Part shown: positions 1-6,849 of the stretch, one piece after another
Layout of the letters: every line of letters begins with the position of its first letter
Numbering within the stretch: the stretch's first letter is position 1
Source of the DNA: Betaproteobacteria bacterium
Lineage (GTDB): Bacteria; Pseudomonadota; Gammaproteobacteria; Burkholderiales; Ferrovaceae
Direction: 5' to 3'
Assembly (NCBI GenBank): GCA_028870615.1
Contig: JAGWPH010000282.1
Coordinates: forward strand, 1-23,167
DNA: 23,167 nucleotides
Program-made: the position numbers and the translations under genes
The notes under the pieces: generated by a model
Database searches by the model: none
The model's input: only the letters and a program-made list of their open reading frames with translations
What the model was told of the DNA's origin: nothing

Positions 1-30
1 CAAGTCGTTCAAAGTAACCCCACCCAATCC

Positions 31-1089
31 TTAAGCGGTAATGATGCCGCCCCCGAGGCAGACTTCGCCGTCATAAAGCACGGCGGATTGTCCGGGGGTG
101 ATGGCCCATTGGGGGTCGTCAAAATGGAGCGTGAAGCTGTCCGGGCCTTCCAGCGCCAGCGTACATGCTGCATCAAGCTGGCGATAGCGGTTCTTGGCCC
201 CATAACGCCCTGCAGTGATCGGGGCTGTCCCGGCAATCCAACTCAGTTGACTGGCAGAAAGCCAGTGATTTTGCAGGGCAGGATGTTCGTGACCCTGCAC
301 CACGGTCAGAATATTGCTGTCCATGTCTTTTCCGACCACGAACCAGGCGTCTCCCGGGCCACCGATGCCCAGGCCTTGCCGCTGCCCAATGGTGTAGTAC
401 ATCAACCCCTGGTGCTGTCCCACCACCTGCCCTTCAGGTGTTTTCATGGGGCCAGGAGTGATGGGCAGGTAGCGCTGCAAGAATTCGCGGAATGGGCGCT
501 CCCCGATAAAACAGATGCCCGTACTGTCCTTTTTTTCGGCAGTGGGCAGTCCGGCACGGCGTGCCAAGTCACGCACTTCGGTTTTGTGCAGTTCCCCCAC
601 GGGGAACAGCGTGCGACTCAACTGGGTTTGATTGAGGCGATACAGGAAATAACTCTGATCCTTGCCGGGGTCGCGTGCCCGCAGGAGCTCGTAACGTGAA
701 TTGGTCGTGCGAATGCGTGCGTAATGGCCGGTAGCAATCTGGTCTGCCCCGAGCATCAGGGCATGCTCCAGAAAAGCCTTGAACTTGATTTTGGAATTGC
801 ACAGCACATCCGGATTGGGGGTTCTTCCCGCCTGATACTCCAACAGAAAGTTCTGGAAAACCCGTTCCCGGTATTCTGCCGAGAAATTGACCGCTTCCAT
901 TTCAATGTCCAGCAGATCAGCCACTGAGGCTGCATCAACCAGATCCTCACGCGCATTGCAGTGCACATCGTCTTCCCAGTTTTTCATGAAGAGGCCGATG
1001 ACTTCATATCCCTGTTCTTTGAGCAACAAAGCAGAGACTGAAGAGTCGACGCCACCGGAGAGTCCGACAACTACGCGGGGTTTAGCCAT
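31..1089 (-). CDS. mnmA: tRNA-specific 2-thiouridylase MnmA
   Basis: MnmA makes the 2-thio group of the wobble uridine (U34) in the Lys, Glu and Gln tRNAs, using sulfur relayed by the IscS/Tus route, in the cytoplasm. The 352-residue product has the usual family length. The N-terminal PP-loop ATP-pyrophosphatase motif SGGVDSS is at residues 11-17. The two catalytic cysteines are visible: Cys97 in the PDVLCN segment and Cys193 in [10 protein letters not shown]. The segment TGHYARI (120-126) and the C-terminal beta-barrel region ending in LGGGII are also typical. The start [13 protein letters not shown] fits the family, but no Shine-Dalgarno sequence precedes it and it begins about 30 bp beyond the terminator of the upstream small gene, so its promoter is not obvious. 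The identification is firm; only the expression signals are unclear. Confidence 0.97.
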   Translation of the reverse strand: MAKPRVVVGLSGGVDSSVSALLLKEQGYEVIGLFMKNWEDDVHCNAREDLVDAASVADLLDIEMEAVNFSAEYRERVFQNFLLEYQAGRTPNPDVLCNSKIKFKAFLEHALMLGADQIATGHYARIRTTNSRYELLRARDPGKDQSYFLYRLNQTQLSRTLFPVGELHKTEVRDLARRAGLPTAEKKDSTGICFIGERPFREFLQRYLPITPGPMKTPEGQVVGQHQGLMYYTIGQRQGLGIGGPGDAWFVVGKDMDSNILTVVQGHEHPALQNHWLSASQLSWIAGTAPITAGRYGAKNRYRQLDAACTLALEGPDSFTLHFDDPQWAITPGQSAVLYDGEVCLGGGIITA

Positions 1090-1110
1090 AATTTGAAATG
1101 CGGCACGGGG

Positions 1111-1148
1111 TTAAAAAGAAAAAAGGCAGGGACATAAACCCCTGCCTT
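1111..1148 (-). terminator. Rho-independent terminator of the small secreted-protein gene
   Basis: Read on the minus strand, AAGGCAGGG (1148-1140) pairs with CCCTGCCTT (1131-1123) across an 8-nt loop. A T-rich run with one C follows (about 1122-1111). It begins about 20 bp after the stop of the small gene at 1171. The 9-bp perfect stem plus T tract is a classical intrinsic terminator. It stands between that gene and mnmA. Confidence 0.88.
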
Positions 1149-1170
1149 CGGCAAAGCTGTCAGACTGAAA

Positions 1171-1401
1171 TCAGTTGGCAGCAGGAGCAGCAGCTTTCTT
1201 GGCTTTCTTTTTTTTGCCTTTCTTCTTGGCGGCCTTCGCAACAGGGGCCTTGTCAGTGGCAGAAGCTGCAGCGGGTGCTGGAGCAGCCATCGGAGCAGCG
1301 GCCGGCTTGGCAGGCGCTGGTGCTGGCGCATCGGCTGCGACAGCAGACAGGGTGACAGCGGCAAAAACGGTCGCGATCAGGGCAGACAGCAATTTGGACA
1401 T
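1171..1401 (-). CDS. Small secreted Ala/Pro/Lys-rich protein of unknown function
   Basis: I do not recognise a named family. The 76-residue product begins with a convincing Sec signal peptide: MSKLLSALIATVFAAVTLS is a short basic start followed by a hydrophobic core, with a likely cleavage near the AVAA-D junction at residues 21-24. The mature part of about 53 residues is low complexity: an Ala/Pro-rich stretch (24-50), then a strongly basic block in which residues 59-69 read KKKGKKKKAKK, then an Ala-rich tail. Only two acidic residues remain, so the mature peptide is very cationic. A GAGGA ribosome binding site lies 7 nt before the ATG. The gene has its own candidate promoter and a strong terminator, so it looks monocistronic and genuinely expressed. 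Binding to a polyanion in the envelope is conceivable from composition, but that is inference. Confidence 0.8.
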   Translation of the reverse strand: MSKLLSALIATVFAAVTLSAVAADAPAPAPAKPAAAPMAAPAPAAASATDKAPVAKAAKKKGKKKKAKKAAAPAAN

Positions 1402-1454
1402 GGTCAGTTCCTCGGAGGATCGTCAATAAAAGGGGGTTCTGGCAATACGCGGCA

Positions 1455-1483
1455 ATTCTAGTCGCCGCAGGGAAGTAACGCAA
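1455..1483 (-). promoter_or_regulatory. Candidate sigma-70 promoter of the small secreted-protein gene
   Basis: On the minus strand TTGCGT (1483-1478) is followed after 17 nt by TAGAAT (1460-1455). The -10 matches the consensus at five of six positions; the -35 keeps only TTG plus spacing. A start near 1448 would give a leader of about 47 nt before the ATG at 1401. This is a pattern match only. Confidence 0.5.
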
Positions 1484-1509
1484 ACCCCGGCCCATGGGTT
1501 GACTCAGGG

Positions 1510-3111
1510 TCACTTAATATATTCATAACCGGGCAATGTCAGGAATTCAACAAAATCTTCCGACGTCGTCAGTTGGTCAAACATGGTTGCTGCAACCATG
1601 TATTCCCCGGCCGCAAACCGAGCCTCACCCAATTCCTCGCGGATTTTTTGCAGTTCGGAAGGAACGAGCGAACGGAACAGTGCTACGGTGACCTTGCGGC
1701 CGTCATCCAGAACACCGTGGGGGCTCCGGATCCACTGCCAGATCTGGGCTCGCGAAATTTCAGCGGTGGCGGCATCTTCCATCAGATCATGAATGGGGAC
1801 GCATCCGGTCCCGGCGAGCCAGGAGCCCAGGTACTGCAGGCCAATGTTGATGTTCATGCGCAGACCCTGCTCGGTAATCGGACCGTGTGGCGAAAAATCG
1901 AGAAGGTCTGCAGCGGTGCTGTGAACATCATTGCGTTGCCGGTTGATCTGGTTGGGGGTAGGCATCAGTTGATCAAAGATCTTGCGAGCTACGGGAACCA
2001 GTCCAGGATGAGCCACCCAGGTGCCGTCATAACCATCTGCGGCTTCACGGGTCTTGTCTTCACGCACTTTGGAAAGAGCCAATTCATTGGCAATCGGATC
2101 ACCCTTGATCGGAATCTGGGCCGCCATGCCTCCCATGGCGAACGTGCCACGCCGGTGACAGGTTTTGACCAGCAGTAGGGCATAGGACCGCATGAAGGGC
2201 GACGTCATGCTGACCAGATTGCGATCCGCCAGAATAAAATCGGGGTCTTTACGGAATTTCTTGATGCAGCTGAAAATGTAGTCCCAGCGCCCGGAATTGA
2301 GGCCGGCACTATGTTCGCGCAATTCGTACAGGATTTCGTCCATCTCGAAAGTGGCCAGAACCGTTTCGATCAACACCGTCGCTTTGATGCTGCCCACGGG
2401 AATCCCCAAGGCTTGCTGCGCTGCCACAAAAATCTCATTCCACAAGCGGGCTTCCAGATACCCTTCCAGCTTGGGCAGATAAAAATAGGGGCCGCTGCCC
2501 CGGGCCAGAAGATTCTTGGCATTGTGGAAGAAGTACAGGGCGAAATCGAAAATTCCGCCAGAAATGGGTTGGCTATCCAGCAGCACATGCTTTTCGTTGA
2601 GATGCCACCCACGCGGGCGAACCATCAGTACGGCAGGCTTGTCCTCAAGTTGGTAGGACTTGCCCTCGGGGCTGGTGAACTGAATCGTTCGGTTGACCGC
2701 GTCGCGTATGTTGATCTGGCCCTGTACTGAGTTTTCCCAGGTGGGCGTGGTGGAGTCTTCAAAGTCCGCCATGAAGACGTTGGCGCCTGAATTGAGCGCA
2801 TTGATCACCATTTTGCGGTCCGTAGGACCGGTGATCTCAACCCGGCGGTCCTGCAAATCGGCCGGGTAGGGGGCGATGGCCCAGTCACCTTGTCGGATGG
2901 CTGCGGTCTCCGCATGAAAATCAGGGCGAATGCCCTGGTCAAACTCGGCTTGGCGGAGTTTGCGCTGATTCAGCAGGTCCCGACGGCGAGGCTCAAATTG
3001 GCGGCACAGCAGGACCAGAAATTCCAGGGCTTCAGGGCTCAGAATCCGGTCAAAACCTGCCTGTAATGGCGCGGTGATGGTCAGGCCGGCGGGCCGGAAA
3101 GATGCGTTCAT
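1510..3111 (-). CDS. aceB: Malate synthase A
   Basis: AceB condenses glyoxylate with acetyl-CoA to malate, the second step of the glyoxylate bypass. The sequence follows the malate synthase A family along its whole length: RRVEITGPTDRKMVINALNSGA, ADFEDSTTPTW, GSGPYFYLPKLE, LIETVLATFEMDEILYELR, SGRWDYIFSCIKK, TCHRRGTFAMGGMAAQIP and EDAATAEISRAQIWQW are all near-identical to known AceB proteins. I place the start at the ATG at 3111, which gives 533 residues, the same length as E. coli AceB, and has a GAGG site 5 nt upstream. The open frame extends to a TTG at 3174 (554 residues) and an ATG at 3141, but neither has a ribosome binding site, and the TTG falls inside a candidate -35 box. It lies downstream of aceA on the same strand, separated by a terminator. 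Confidence 0.96.
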   Translation of the reverse strand: MNASFRPAGLTITAPLQAGFDRILSPEALEFLVLLCRQFEPRRRDLLNQRKLRQAEFDQGIRPDFHAETAAIRQGDWAIAPYPADLQDRRVEITGPTDRKMVINALNSGANVFMADFEDSTTPTWENSVQGQINIRDAVNRTIQFTSPEGKSYQLEDKPAVLMVRPRGWHLNEKHVLLDSQPISGGIFDFALYFFHNAKNLLARGSGPYFYLPKLEGYLEARLWNEIFVAAQQALGIPVGSIKATVLIETVLATFEMDEILYELREHSAGLNSGRWDYIFSCIKKFRKDPDFILADRNLVSMTSPFMRSYALLLVKTCHRRGTFAMGGMAAQIPIKGDPIANELALSKVREDKTREAADGYDGTWVAHPGLVPVARKIFDQLMPTPNQINRQRNDVHSTAADLLDFSPHGPITEQGLRMNINIGLQYLGSWLAGTGCVPIHDLMEDAATAEISRAQIWQWIRSPHGVLDDGRKVTVALFRSLVPSELQKIREELGEARFAAGEYMVAATMFDQLTTSEDFVEFLTLPGYEYIK

Positions 3112-3145
3112 GAGGGCCTCATCAAGTTCATAATGCTGCATCGCA

Positions 3146-3174
3146 ATATTACAGGACAATTTTAACTTAGACAA
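3146..3174 (-). promoter_or_regulatory. Candidate aceB promoter
   Basis: On the minus strand TTGTCT (3174-3169) is separated by 17 nt from TAATAT (3151-3146). Each hexamer matches the sigma-70 consensus at four positions. It lies just after the aceA terminator and would start transcription near 3139, giving a leader of about 28 nt before the ATG at 3111. It agrees with the shorter aceB start but is not strong evidence alone. Confidence 0.4.
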
Positions 3175-3179
3175 AGCCC

Positions 3180-3221
3180 ATAAAAAGACAAAGAATCCCG
3201 CCCCGACAAGCGGGACGGGAT
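3180..3221 (-). terminator. Terminator after aceA
   Basis: The stem ATCCCG-C-CCCG (3195-3205) pairs with CGGG-A-CGGGAT (3211-3221) around a 5-nt loop, with a single mismatch. On the minus strand it is followed by a T-rich run (3194-3180). A second hairpin, CACCGG/CCGGTG at 3224-3240, lies between it and the aceA stop codon. Together they probably end or attenuate aceA transcription before aceB. Confidence 0.75.
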
Positions 3222-3223
3222 GT

Positions 3224-3240
3224 CACCGGAATGACCGGTG
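3224..3240 (-). repeat. Small inverted repeat just after the aceA stop
   Basis: CACCGG and CCGGTG form a perfect 6-bp stem around AATGA. It lies 9 bp past the aceA stop on the minus strand and has no T tract of its own. It could protect the aceA mRNA 3' end or add to termination at the adjacent hairpin. Confidence 0.5.
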
Positions 3241-3248
3241 TAGGGGGC

Positions 3249-4526
3249 TTAGTGAAACTGTTCTTCCTCTGTTGAACCTGTTAGGGCGGTCGTCGATGAA
3301 GTGCCTCCCTGGATAACCTGGGTGACTTCATCAAAGTAACCGGTGCCTACTTCACGCTGATGGCGCGTCGCGGTGTAGCCTTGCTTTTCGGCAGCAAATT
3401 CGGCTTCCTGGAGTTTGACGTAAGCCGTCATGCCATCCCGGGCATAACCGTGAGCCAGGTCATACATGCCGTAGTTGAGCGAGTGGAAGCCTGCCAGCGT
3501 GATGAACTGAAACTTGTAACCCATGGCTCCCAACTCGCGCTGAAATTTTGCAATCATGGCGTCATCCAGGTGCTTTTTCCAGTTGAAGGACGGTGAGCAG
3601 TTGTAGGCCAGCATCTTGCCGGGGTATTTCCTCCGAATGGCCTCCGCCCATTGTTTGGCAAATTGCAGGTCAGGCTTGCCGGTTTCGCACCACACCATGT
3701 CCGCCACTTCCGCGTAGGCCAGCCCCCGGGCGATGGAAGCTTCCAGCCCGTTACGCACACGATAAAAGCCCTCGGAGGTACGTTCACCCGTGCAAAAGGG
3801 CTGGTCGAGTGGATCTACATCCGAAGTCAGCAGGTTGGCAGCTTCAGCATCGGTGCGGGCTAGCAGGATGGTGGGAACCCCCATGATGTCGGCGGCAAAG
3901 CGGGCAGCCACAAGTTTTTGCACGGCCTCCTGGGTGGGAACCAACACCTTGCCACCCAAATGGCCACACTTTTTCGCGGCAGCCAGTTGGTCTTCAAAGT
4001 GGACGCCTGCAGCGCCCGCTTCAATCATCGCTTTCATCAGTTCGTGAGCATTCAGAACACCGCCGAAACCGGCTTCGGCATCAGCCACGATGGGTGCAAA
4101 CCAGTCGATGCTGGAGGTGCCCTCAGCCCAGTGCAACTGGTCGGCTCGGCGGAAAGTGTTGTTGATGCGGCGCACGACTGTGGGGACCGAGCTGGCAGCG
4201 TAGAGGGACTGGTCTGGGTACATTTGCAATGAATCGTTGGCATCCCCAGCCACCTGCCAGCCGGACAGGTAAATTGCCTTGAGGCCGGCCTTGACCTGTT
4301 GCATGGCCTGGTTACCCGTTAATGCGCCCAGCGTATTGACGTAGGGCTCAGTGGTACAGAGGTGCCATAGTTTTTCGGCCCCTCGTCGCGCCAGGGTGTA
4401 TTCTATTTGCAGGCTGCCGCGCAGGCGAACTACGTCCTTTGCACTGTAAGGGCGCTTGACACCTTTCCAGCGGGGATTTTCGGCCCAGTCCCGGTTCAGT
4501 TTTGTAATTTCTTGCTCGACACTCAT
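3249..4526 (-). CDS. aceA: Isocitrate lyase
   Basis: AceA cleaves isocitrate to succinate and glyoxylate, the first step of the glyoxylate bypass. The 425-residue product carries the catalytic signature KKCGHLGGK, with the active-site cysteine at about residue 187, plus [41 protein letters not shown] and [11 protein letters not shown], all hallmarks of the bacterial tetrameric enzyme. The open frame begins with ATG-TTC-ATG; I use the second ATG (4526) because an AGGAG site (4537-4533) directly abuts the first ATG and lies 6 nt from the second. The upstream region is shared with divergent icd, so both enzymes that use isocitrate start from the same intergenic segment. A terminator follows and separates it from aceB. 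Confidence 0.97.
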   Translation of the reverse strand: MSVEQEITKLNRDWAENPRWKGVKRPYSAKDVVRLRGSLQIEYTLARRGAEKLWHLCTTEPYVNTLGALTGNQAMQQVKAGLKAIYLSGWQVAGDANDSLQMYPDQSLYAASSVPTVVRRINNTFRRADQLHWAEGTSSIDWFAPIVADAEAGFGGVLNAHELMKAMIEAGAAGVHFEDQLAAAKKCGHLGGKVLVPTQEAVQKLVAARFAADIMGVPTILLARTDAEAANLLTSDVDPLDQPFCTGERTSEGFYRVRNGLEASIARGLAYAEVADMVWCETGKPDLQFAKQWAEAIRRKYPGKMLAYNCSPSFNWKKHLDDAMIAKFQRELGAMGYKFQFITLAGFHSLNYGMYDLAHGYARDGMTAYVKLQEAEFAAEKQGYTATRHQREVGTGYFDEVTQVIQGGTSSTTALTGSTEEEQFH

Positions 4527-4532
4527 GAACAT

Positions 4533-4717
4533 CTCCTAAAAGTAATGGCTGCCCGCACCAGAGCGTTGTCCCCGAGCTGGTCACACATCCTCAGGGCCGT
4601 GATGTGTCCCAGGGATGAAAGGGGTGACAAAACAGTTTCCCGTTCGCATGGGTATTGATATATCATATATAAGACATAGGACACAAGTAGTATTTTTAAT
4701 GGGAGACGTTATCCATC
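4533..4717. promoter_or_regulatory. Divergent aceA/icd control region
   Basis: This gap is richer in A+T than its surroundings, especially 4653-4700. It contains the perfect palindrome TGATATATCA (4656-4665). On the minus strand this gives TG-A-TATATC as an extended -10 (4665-4657), with TTGTGT (4686-4681) 18 nt upstream toward aceA. On the plus strand the same palindrome gives an equivalent extended -10 for icd (4659-4664), with only a poor -35. The icd ribosome binding site is probably GGGAGA at 4701-4706, a rather long 11 nt before the ATG. The assignments come from inspection only. Confidence 0.45.
4577..4612. repeat. Inverted repeat in the aceA leader region
   Basis: ACACATC (4583-4589) pairs with GATGTGT (4601-4607) over an 11-nt loop. 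The outer arms CTGG (4577-4580) and CCAG (4609-4612) extend the pairing past a small asymmetric internal loop, to 11 bp in total. It lies between the candidate aceA promoter and the aceA start and has no T tract. It may be a leader hairpin or an operator for a dimeric regulator. Confidence 0.45.
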
Positions 4718-5956
4718 ATGTATCAGCACATCAAAGTCCCCGCGCGCGGGGAGAAGATCAGTGTCAAATCAGACTATTCCCTCAATGTTCCCGATCAACC
4801 CATTATTTCCTTCATGGAGGGGGATGGCACCGGGGTAGACATCACACCGGTGATGAAGGCAGTGGTGGACGCTGCTGTTACCCGGGCCTATGGAGACCGG
4901 AAACGGATTTCCTGGATGGAAGTCTATGCAGGGGAGAAGTCGGTTCGCGTGTACGGGGATAATGTATGGCTACCCGATGAAACATTGCATGCCTTGCGGG
5001 ATTTTGTGGTGTCTATCAAAGGACCGCTGACGACTCCGGTGGGTGGAGGGATTCGTTCCATCAACGTGGCGTTGCGCCAACAACTTGACCTGTATGTATG
5101 CCTGCGGCCGGTCCGTTGGTTTGACGGAGTACCGAGCCCGGTGCGCGAACCGCAAAAAACCGACATGGTGATTTTCCGGGAAAATTCGGAAGACATTTAC
5201 GCGGGGATTGAATGGGAAGCCGAGTCTCCAGAAGTGCGCAAATTGATTGAGTTTTTACAAAAGGAAATGAAAGTCACGGCTATCCGTTTCCCGGCCACGT
5301 CCGGAATCGGCATCAAACCGGTATCGCGGGAAGGCACCGAACGCCTGATGCGCCAGGCGGTAAAATATGCCATCGACAATCGACGCAAATCAGTGACGAT
5401 TGTGCATAAGGGCAACATCATGAAATTCACCGAAGGGGCCTTTAAAAACTGGGCCTACGCGCTATGCCAGAAGGAATTCGGTGCTGAGCTGCTGGATGGT
5501 GGACCCTGGATGAAGTTACCCAATGGCATCGTGATCAAGGACGTCATCGCCGATGCCTTTCTACAACAAATCCTGTTACGGCCGGACGAGTACGATGTGA
5601 TCGCCACCATGAATCTTAACGGGGATTTTATTTCAGACGCGCTGGCGGCCCAGGTTGGTGGAATCGGCATCGCCCCTGGAGCCAACCTGTCGGATACCGT
5701 GGCCATGTTTGAAGCCACTCATGGCACGGCCCCCAAGTACGCTGGTAAAGACTATGTCAACCCGGGCTCGATGATCCTGTCGGCCGAAATGATGCTGCGC
5801 TACATGGGATGGTTTGAGGCGGCCGACTGTATCATCCAGGCCATGAAGAAGGCTATTACAGCTAAAACAGTGACTTACGATTTTGCCCGTCTGATGCCCG
5901 GGGCAACGCAAGTGTCCTGTTCGGGGTTCGGCCGGGAACTGATCAAGCACCTTTGA
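4718..5956 (+). CDS. icd: Isocitrate dehydrogenase, NADP-dependent
   Basis: Icd oxidatively decarboxylates isocitrate to 2-oxoglutarate in the TCA cycle, producing NADPH. The 412-residue length and sequence match the E. coli type. Substrate-binding features include [13 protein letters not shown] with Ser114, equivalent to the serine phosphorylated by AceK in E. coli, and [14 protein letters not shown]. The metal and cofactor region is [17 protein letters not shown] (299-315). NADP-type specificity is supported by Lys340-Tyr341 in HGTAPKYAG and by Tyr387 and Arg391 in VTYDFARLM, the positions that hold the NADP 2'-phosphate in E. coli Icd. It is transcribed divergently from aceA, so the TCA and bypass enzymes that compete for isocitrate face each other. 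No aceK lies in this window. Confidence 0.97.
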   Translation: MYQHIKVPARGEKISVKSDYSLNVPDQPIISFMEGDGTGVDITPVMKAVVDAAVTRAYGDRKRISWMEVYAGEKSVRVYGDNVWLPDETLHALRDFVVSIKGPLTTPVGGGIRSINVALRQQLDLYVCLRPVRWFDGVPSPVREPQKTDMVIFRENSEDIYAGIEWEAESPEVRKLIEFLQKEMKVTAIRFPATSGIGIKPVSREGTERLMRQAVKYAIDNRRKSVTIVHKGNIMKFTEGAFKNWAYALCQKEFGAELLDGGPWMKLPNGIVIKDVIADAFLQQILLRPDEYDVIATMNLNGDFISDALAAQVGGIGIAPGANLSDTVAMFEATHGTAPKYAGKDYVNPGSMILSAEMMLRYMGWFEAADCIIQAMKKAITAKTVTYDFARLMPGATQVSCSGFGRELIKHL

Positions 5957-5970
5957 GGCCAGTCCCCCAT

Positions 5971-6001
5971 AAAAAACCCCTGCCGAGACAGGGGTCTTTT
6001 G
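5971..6001. terminator. Bidirectional terminator between icd and the cold-shock gene
   Basis: CCCCTG (5977-5982) and CAGGGG (5989-5994) form a perfect 6-bp stem around a 6-nt loop. On the plus strand TCTTTT follows, ending icd about 20 bp after its stop. On the minus strand six T residues follow, ending the cold-shock gene. The convergent arrangement and the U tracts on both sides make a shared terminator very likely. Confidence 0.88.
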
Positions 6002-6038
6002 TTATCTCGCCTGGTCAGGGGCGGGAGAGGCGCCAGTA

Positions 6039-6242
6039 TTACGCAGCCTGGATATTTGAAGCCTGCTTACCCTTGGGGCCTTGAGTCACTTCAAAAGAGA
6101 CTTTCTGACCTTCCTTCAGGGTTTTGAAACCTCCCATCTGGATGGCCGAGAAGTGAGCAAAGAGATCTTCGCTGCCGTCGTCGGGGGTAATGAAGCCATA
6201 ACCCTTGGAATCGTTGAACCACTTTACTGTACCTGTTGCCAT
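6039..6242 (-). CDS. CspA-family cold-shock protein
   Basis: This 67-residue protein is a single five-stranded cold-shock domain that binds single-stranded RNA or DNA and melts secondary structure. The RNP1 motif KGYGFI and the RNP2-like LFAHFSAI are intact, and [10 protein letters not shown] is the standard N-terminus. The start at 6242 is chosen because AGGA lies 9 nt upstream; the longer frame from 6260 would begin before this ribosome binding site and adds six atypical residues. The gene is single, ends at the bidirectional terminator shared with icd, and has a candidate promoter about 115 bp upstream, leaving a leader of roughly 108 nt, as in cold-induced csp genes. Whether this copy is cold-inducible or constitutive cannot be told from sequence. 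Confidence 0.95.
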   Translation of the reverse strand: MATGTVKWFNDSKGYGFITPDDGSEDLFAHFSAIQMGGFKTLKEGQKVSFEVTQGPKGKQASNIQAA

Positions 6243-6356
6243 TGTTTGCTTTCCTATCATTGAAAATGGGCCTAAAAACCCGGAATGGTTTGAGTTTCAA
6301 GGCCAGCAAACGGGGAAACCGGTGATGCAGACATCTTGAACCAAACGCCAGAGAAT

Positions 6357-6386
6357 CTTTTACGCGACTTTTACCGTGTAAGTCAA
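6357..6386 (-). promoter_or_regulatory. Candidate promoter of the cold-shock gene
   Basis: On the minus strand TTGACT (6386-6381), five of six to consensus, is followed after 18 nt by TAAAAG (6362-6357), four of six. Transcription from near 6350 would give a leader of about 108 nt. The gap 6243-6534 also holds the clpS upstream region; I see no gene in it. Confidence 0.5.
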
Positions 6387-6457
6387 GTAGTTAACCTCAA
6401 TTTGTCTTTCCGTGCCCGGAAAGCGGGTTAAGGTCACCACAACCCTTGCGAAAACCC

Positions 6458-6463
6458 TAGAAT
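6458..6463 (+). promoter_or_regulatory. Possible clpS-clpA -10 element
   Basis: TAGAAT on the plus strand matches the -10 consensus at five of six positions and lies about 70 bp before clpS. No convincing -35 is found at 16-18 nt, so this is a weak candidate. Confidence 0.25.
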
Positions 6464-6487
6464 TGTTTAGACTGAAGCCATTGTGAA

Positions 6488-6501
6488 GCCGCTTCGGCGG
6501 C
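6488..6501 (+). other. UUCG-tetraloop hairpin in the clpS leader
   Basis: GCCGC and GCGGC form a perfect 5-bp stem closed by C-UUCG-G, the unusually stable RNA tetraloop. It lies 33 nt before the clpS ATG. No U tract follows on either strand, so it is not an intrinsic terminator. A role in mRNA stability or translation is possible. Confidence 0.5.
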
Positions 6502-6534
6502 AAGAATCTGCGGGAAAAGCAAAACACTTTATAC

Positions 6535-6849
6535 ATGGTTACCCGAAATCCAGCAGAACCCGTTCTTGAAAAACAGCGTACCCGGGCGAAACCACCATCA
6601 CTTTTCAATGTCGTATTGCTGAATGACGACTTTACGCCCATGGAATTTGTGATCCAGGTGCTGCAAATATTTTTTTCCCTGGAACGAGAGGCTGCAACCC
6701 GGGTCATGTTAAAGGTCCATACTGAGGGTCGTGGCGTATGTGGGGTTTATCCCCGCGACGTTGCAGCCACCAAAGTTGAACGCGTGACCGGGTATGCCCG
6801 GCAACATCAGCACCCGCTGCAATGCGTGATGGAGGAAAACGGAACATGA
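6535..6849 (+). CDS. clpS: ATP-dependent Clp protease adaptor ClpS
   Basis: ClpS binds proteins with bulky hydrophobic N-terminal residues and hands them to ClpA for degradation by ClpAP (bacterial N-end rule). The 104-residue protein has a flexible N-terminal tail of about 22 residues, then the conserved core: [19 protein letters not shown] with the Asn-Asp pair that contacts the substrate amino terminus, and [21 protein letters not shown] containing the conserved pocket histidine. Its stop overlaps the clpA start by ATGA, so the two are translationally coupled. No good Shine-Dalgarno site precedes the ATG at 6535; only a purine-rich GGGAAAAG about 17 nt upstream is seen. The identification is secure. 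Confidence 0.96.
   Translation: MVTRNPAEPVLEKQRTRAKPPSLFNVVLLNDDFTPMEFVIQVLQIFFSLEREAATRVMLKVHTEGRGVCGVYPRDVAATKVERVTGYARQHQHPLQCVMEENGT

Noticed and set aside
88..699. 203-codon plus-strand open frame opposite mnmA
   Set aside because: Antisense to a complete, fully conserved mnmA; no recognisable domain or ribosome binding site.
1402..1420. TCCTC-C-GAGGA palindrome over the ribosome binding site of the small secreted-protein gene
   Set aside because: With a single-base loop the full stem cannot form a hairpin; a 3-bp alternative would be negligible.
4615..4962. 115-codon plus-strand open frame covering the aceA/icd gap
   Set aside because: It overlaps the start of icd in another frame and its translation is composition-driven; the gap is better explained as promoter DNA.
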